A DNA stretch of 64,000 bases, from assembly GCF_024622975.1 (NCBI RefSeq), contig NZ_JANJZT010000004.1:62001-126000 (forward strand). The letters are read 5' to 3'. A program made the position numbers and the translations under genes. Below are positions 60,757 through 64,000 of this stretch, piece by piece (the first letter of the stretch is position 1; each line of letters begins with the position of its first letter). The notes beneath the pieces are model-generated. The model searched no databases. It saw only the letters and a program-made list of their open reading frames with translations, and was not told where the DNA came from. Origin of the DNA: Blautia caecimuris. GTDB lineage: Bacteria > Bacillota > Clostridia > Lachnospirales > Lachnospiraceae.

Positions 60757-61614
60757 ATGACGGATTCTATTTTAGACGCAATGACAGAACAGTATAATTC
60801 TATGACCCGTTCCGGAAAGAAGCTGGCAAATTATATTTTGTCTAATACTGCAGAAACTCAATATTTATCTATTACGTCGCTGGCTGAAAATTCCGGTGTA
60901 TCGGAAGCGACTATTACCCGGTTTTGCCGTATGCTGGGATTAAATGGATATCATGAGCTGAAACTGGCTCTTGCAAAATCAGAACGGGCGAATACGGCCG
61001 CTGATTCTGAAGATGCGCTTCTGGCTGTCAGCGACAGTGGGTCTCTGGAAAAGATGTGCCGTAACCTGAGAGACTCTTATCTTTCGTCTATTAATGAGAC
61101 GATTTTTCAACTGGATACTCTTTCTCTGAAACTGGCAGTGGATCTGCTTGTGCAGGCAAGACATGTGTATTGTTTTGGACAGGGGGGAAGTATGGTAACT
61201 GCAAAGGAAGCCTGGGCGCTGTTTGCAACAGTAACTCCAAAGTTTATTCATATTGAGGATTCCCATATGCAGACCATTGCGACTGCGCTTCTCACTCCCG
61301 GAGATGTGATTTTGTTTTTCTCTTATTCCGGTTCTACCAGAGATATGCAGGAAGTACTGGATCTGGCAAAAGAACGCCATATTCCCATTGTTCTTATTAC
61401 GCATTTTCGTAAATCACTGGCTGCCAGTTATGCAAACGTTTCTCTTATCTGCGGCTATAATGAAAATCCTCTGCAGTCCGGCTCCATAGCGGCAAAAATC
61501 GGTCAGATGTTTTTGATCGACTGCTTATTTAATGCATACTGCAGCCAGAATACAGATGAAAATTCAGCAGCAAGAGATGCAACTTCCCAGGCTATTTCAC
61601 GCAAGCTGTTATAG
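60757..61614 (+). CDS. RpiR/MurR-family transcriptional regulator
   Basis: 285 aa. N-terminal RpiR helix-turn-helix (about 1-77, LAENSGVSEATITRFCRMLG) and a C-terminal SIS sugar-phosphate domain (about 125-255, CFGQGGSMVTAKEAW and SYSGSTRDMQE). It would sense a phosphosugar such as ManNAc-6-P or GlcNAc-6-P and control the adjacent importer-lyase genes. The ATG at 60757 has AGGAGG upstream; the frame extends further without a site. It is divergent from the SGNH gene and its stop is 1 bp from the convergent AraC gene. Confidence 0.9.
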   Translation: MTDSILDAMTEQYNSMTRSGKKLANYILSNTAETQYLSITSLAENSGVSEATITRFCRMLGLNGYHELKLALAKSERANTAADSEDALLAVSDSGSLEKMCRNLRDSYLSSINETIFQLDTLSLKLAVDLLVQARHVYCFGQGGSMVTAKEAWALFATVTPKFIHIEDSHMQTIATALLTPGDVILFFSYSGSTRDMQEVLDLAKERHIPIVLITHFRKSLAASYANVSLICGYNENPLQSGSIAAKIGQMFLIDCLFNAYCSQNTDENSAARDATSQAISRKLL

Positions 61615-61615
61615 G

Positions 61616-62509
61616 CTACTGATTCCGGGCAGGAGGCTGGCGGAACTGCTTTTTATAGGCCCGGGAAAAAGTGGTGTAATCCCTGAAGCCGCTCTGAAGA
61701 GCGGCTTTCATAACAGGTGTTCCCCGGGCGATGAGGGAACGGGCAAGGAGAAGCCGTTTGCTTGTAACATAGCTGTGGATGGTGCAGCCGGTTTCTTCTT
61801 TGAATTTCCGCATCATATGATATTTGCTGAAAAAGAACCGGGCTGCCAGAGCGTCAATGGAAAGATCCTGCTCAAGATTCTGGTTGATATATGCCACAAG
61901 CTGTTCCACATGGGAATCAGAGGAATAGGATCTCTGATCAGTAATGTACTGTTTTTGCAGAAAAATGCGGTTTACATGAACCATGAACTCAGTGAAAAGA
62001 GCCTGTTTCAGAAGCTGATCTCCGAATTGAGTGCCGGAGATCGCAGTTTCCAGTTCATAGAGAATGGATTTTATCTGCTCCATAAGCCGGGTGTCCAGAC
62101 GGATCAGGCTGAAGCTGCGGTCATTTGCTTTCTGAAAGCAGGTATTCAGTTCGGATGTCTGAAGATCGTCTCTGATCCACAAGATAAAACGTTCATAGGG
62201 AACGGAAAAATCAATTTCAGGCATATGAATAGCCCCCCGGCTTACAAGGATAATATCCCAGGGCTTCAGATGATATGCTTTTCCTTCTATATGATAGGTG
62301 ACTTTTCCGGAGAGAAAAACAATGATTTTATGAAAATCATGATAATGGTAAAAATATTCTTTTTCAGTTTGGTCTTTAATATGAAACAACCGGAAATCCT
62401 CTTTTAAATATCCTGTTTTTTCTTTCTGGACAGGTATGGAATAACTGCTTTCCTGCTCTGAGTCCCGGGAAACGGGAAGGGTATCCGGATGGTATGAAGA
62501 GGTTTTCAT
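61616..62509 (-). CDS. AraC-family transcriptional regulator
   Basis: 297 aa. A cupin-like sensor domain (about 45-130, YHYHDFHKIIVFLSGKVTYH) precedes two C-terminal helix-turn-helix units (about 190-290) with AARFFFSKYHMMRKFKEETG and SGFRDYTTFSRAYKKQF. Such regulators activate carbohydrate genes on ligand binding. The adjacent sialic-acid-type operon is one possible target. The ribosome site is weak (AGGAGCTGAAA). Confidence 0.9.
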   Translation of the reverse strand: MKTSSYHPDTLPVSRDSEQESSYSIPVQKEKTGYLKEDFRLFHIKDQTEKEYFYHYHDFHKIIVFLSGKVTYHIEGKAYHLKPWDIILVSRGAIHMPEIDFSVPYERFILWIRDDLQTSELNTCFQKANDRSFSLIRLDTRLMEQIKSILYELETAISGTQFGDQLLKQALFTEFMVHVNRIFLQKQYITDQRSYSSDSHVEQLVAYINQNLEQDLSIDALAARFFFSKYHMMRKFKEETGCTIHSYVTSKRLLLARSLIARGTPVMKAALQSGFRDYTTFSRAYKKQFRQPPARNQ

Positions 62510-62767
62510 ATATTTCAGCTCCTGGTGTTATTTACAGTCAGTTTATCGCAGATGAAGAATGACTGCAAGAGAAAAAACCAGATGAGGATCAGACTGAGTT
62601 ACTGTGAAGGTAGTAAGCATCAATCACACTGACAGGGGCAGGGGGCAGGAATATAAAAGCAGTTTTTGCAATGCAACAGGCATTTTATCCTATATACATA
62701 GAAAAAAATATCAGATATAATAATAACAGAATAAAGGTGAACATAAGATTCAATGGAGGGTTTTAAG

Positions 62768-63616
62768 ATGGCAGGCTGCATTACAATGGTGAAATATCAG
62801 GGACTTGGCAATGATTATCTGGTTCTGGATCCTAATAAAAATCGTGTACAGCTTCAGGGGAAAAAGATTGCCCTGATGTGTCAGAGAGGATTTGGTCTGG
62901 GGGCAGACGGTGTTTTGTACGGACCTGTAGAAATCAATGGCAAAACAGGCGTGCATATTTTTAATGCAGACGGAAGCGAGGCTGCGATCAGTGGAAACGG
63001 CGTAAGGATTTTTGCAAAATATCTTATGGATCAGGGATATGTAAAAGAAAAGAAGTTTTCCATTGAAACTTTGGCCGGTCCCATCGAGGTAGAATGTCTG
63101 AACAGCCGCGCGACAGAATTTCGTGTGAACATGGGGAAGGCCTCCTTTTTGTCAAAGGAAATTCCTGTAACAGGAGAGGTTCGTGAAGTTATCAATGAGG
63201 ATTTCTCTTTCCATGGAAAGGATTATAAAGCAACCTGTCTGACAGTAGGAAATCCTCACTGCATTATCTTTATGGATAAGGTCAGCAAGGATTTGGTAAA
63301 GGATCTGGGTCCTTATGTGGAAAATGCAGACGAATTTCCGGAAAGAATGAATCTCCAGATCTGCCGTAAGATTGACACAGGAAATCTGGATATTGAGATA
63401 TGGGAAAGAGGTTCCGGTTATACAAAAGCCTCCGGTACCGGAAGCTGTGCCGCAGCAGTGACTGCCTATCGTCTGGGGATGGTGGAGAGTCGTGTGAATG
63501 TGAACCAGCCCGGCGGAATGATCCAGATCGATATTACTGATAACGGGGACATTTATATGACCGGAAGTGTTGGATATATTGCTGACATGAGGGTTGCGGA
63601 GAGTTTTTTCTCCTGA
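62768..63616 (+). CDS. Diaminopimelate epimerase homologue lacking both catalytic cysteines
   Basis: 282 aa, DapF fold with two pseudo-symmetric halves. Substrate-recognition elements of DapF are kept: YQGLGNDY, FNADGSEA, VGNPHCIIF, ERMNLQI and WERGSG. The two cysteines that act as acid and base are replaced by serine: Ser75 in AISGNGVRI (DapF has CGNG) and Ser222 in KASGTGSCA (DapF has ACGTG). Normal epimerisation at the alpha carbon would be impaired, so the gene may serve another reaction. GGAGGG lies seven bases before the ATG at 62768. No lysine-pathway gene is adjacent. Confidence 0.8.
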   Translation: MAGCITMVKYQGLGNDYLVLDPNKNRVQLQGKKIALMCQRGFGLGADGVLYGPVEINGKTGVHIFNADGSEAAISGNGVRIFAKYLMDQGYVKEKKFSIETLAGPIEVECLNSRATEFRVNMGKASFLSKEIPVTGEVREVINEDFSFHGKDYKATCLTVGNPHCIIFMDKVSKDLVKDLGPYVENADEFPERMNLQICRKIDTGNLDIEIWERGSGYTKASGTGSCAAAVTAYRLGMVESRVNVNQPGGMIQIDITDNGDIYMTGSVGYIADMRVAESFFS

Positions 63617-63680
63617 TCGTTTATGCTATACTGTTATCAGACAAACAGATGAAAGATATGTATAAGGGATTGGAGAAACA

Positions 63681-64000
63681 ATGTATCACTATGAGAAAAA
63701 GAACAGAAAATCATTAGGCGCTCAGACAGAGGATGAGTTGATGAAATACATCCTTCAGGAACCTATAAAACCAGGACAGAAAATTCCCAATGAATTTGAG
63801 CTGGCAGAGAAATTCGGTGTGGGACGGAGTACTGTCCGGGAAGCAGTAAAAGGACTTGTATCCAGAGGGATCCTGGAGGTGCGCAGAGGCTCCGGAACCT
63901 ATGTGATCAACACCAATTCTCTGGCGGAGGATCCTTTAGGATTTGGGAAAATAGAAGACAAATATGAGCTGGCATTGCAGTTGTTTGAGGTAAGACTCAT
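63681..64000 (+). CDS. GntR-family (FadR-type) regulator, truncated by window end
   Basis: The first 106 codons are visible. The GntR winged helix (about 20-85) is clear: KIPNEFELAEKFGVGRSTVR followed by EAVKGLVSRGILEVRRGSGTYV. The sequence after residue 90 looks like the start of an FCD-type helical ligand domain. TTGGAGAAACA precedes the ATG at 63681. It lies 64 bp after the DapF homologue and may regulate it or genes beyond the window. Confidence 0.85.
   Translation, partial: MYHYEKKNRKSLGAQTEDELMKYILQEPIKPGQKIPNEFELAEKFGVGRSTVREAVKGLVSRGILEVRRGSGTYVINTNSLAEDPLGFGKIEDKYELALQLFEVRL

Overview
The window looks like a chromosomal segment of a Gram-positive, spore-forming gut anaerobe of the Lachnospiraceae (Blautia-like; the family is more certain than the genus). 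Reasons: strong AGGAGG-type ribosome binding sites before almost every gene, a GlgC/GlgD pair, SpoVG, a DnaD/DnaI primosome pair, a class-2 GalT, ATP-binding-cassette sugar importers with secreted binding proteins, and moderate G+C. No rRNA, tRNA, CRISPR array, phage or intact transposon was seen.

Layout. 0-9.6 kb: DnaJ-like chaperone; a PucR/CdaR-type regulator facing a three-gene operon (methyltransferase-type URO-D protein, MFS transporter, second URO-D protein); rhomboid protease; orphan histidine kinase; HIT protein and ECF sigma factor; MurG. 9.6-18.9 kb: a DUF4367-like membrane protein preceded by a 36-bp repeat tract, a DUF6147-like secreted protein with an apparent ATC start, a beta-CASP metallo-hydrolase, a TSCPD protein, MtnN, a methyltransferase and a large surface protein. 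18.9-40.1 kb is mostly core genome: galK-galT, asnS, an SbcD/YhaN-like pair, a prs-dnaI-dnaD operon next to clustered DnaA boxes, murC, glgC-glgD, spoVG, a coiled-coil 3D-domain protein, a YbaK-type editing protein, a PAP2/CDP-alcohol transferase fusion, upp, nth, a VOC protein and a thioesterase.

40.2-50.1 kb is an accessory, by eye AT-rich catabolic island: an RbsD/FucU-type mutarotase, a complete ribose-type ABC importer, MtnK and MtnA homologues, a DeoR regulator and a divergent DhaK/DhaL pair. Together they read as a pathway that imports a sugar, phosphorylates C1, isomerises it to a ketose-1-phosphate, and uses a non-standard dihydroxyacetone-kinase-like enzyme. No aldolase and no SAM riboswitch are present, so it is not the textbook methionine salvage operon. 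This is the best candidate for an undescribed system in the window.

50.1-64 kb: orphan HicB, HAD phosphatase, nitroreductase, a secreted protein, a TetR unit with two matching operators and two unknown membrane proteins, a sialic-acid-type locus (lyase, ABC importer without its own ATPase, SGNH esterase, RpiR and AraC regulators), a DapF homologue in which both catalytic cysteines are serine, and a GntR regulator cut off by the window edge.
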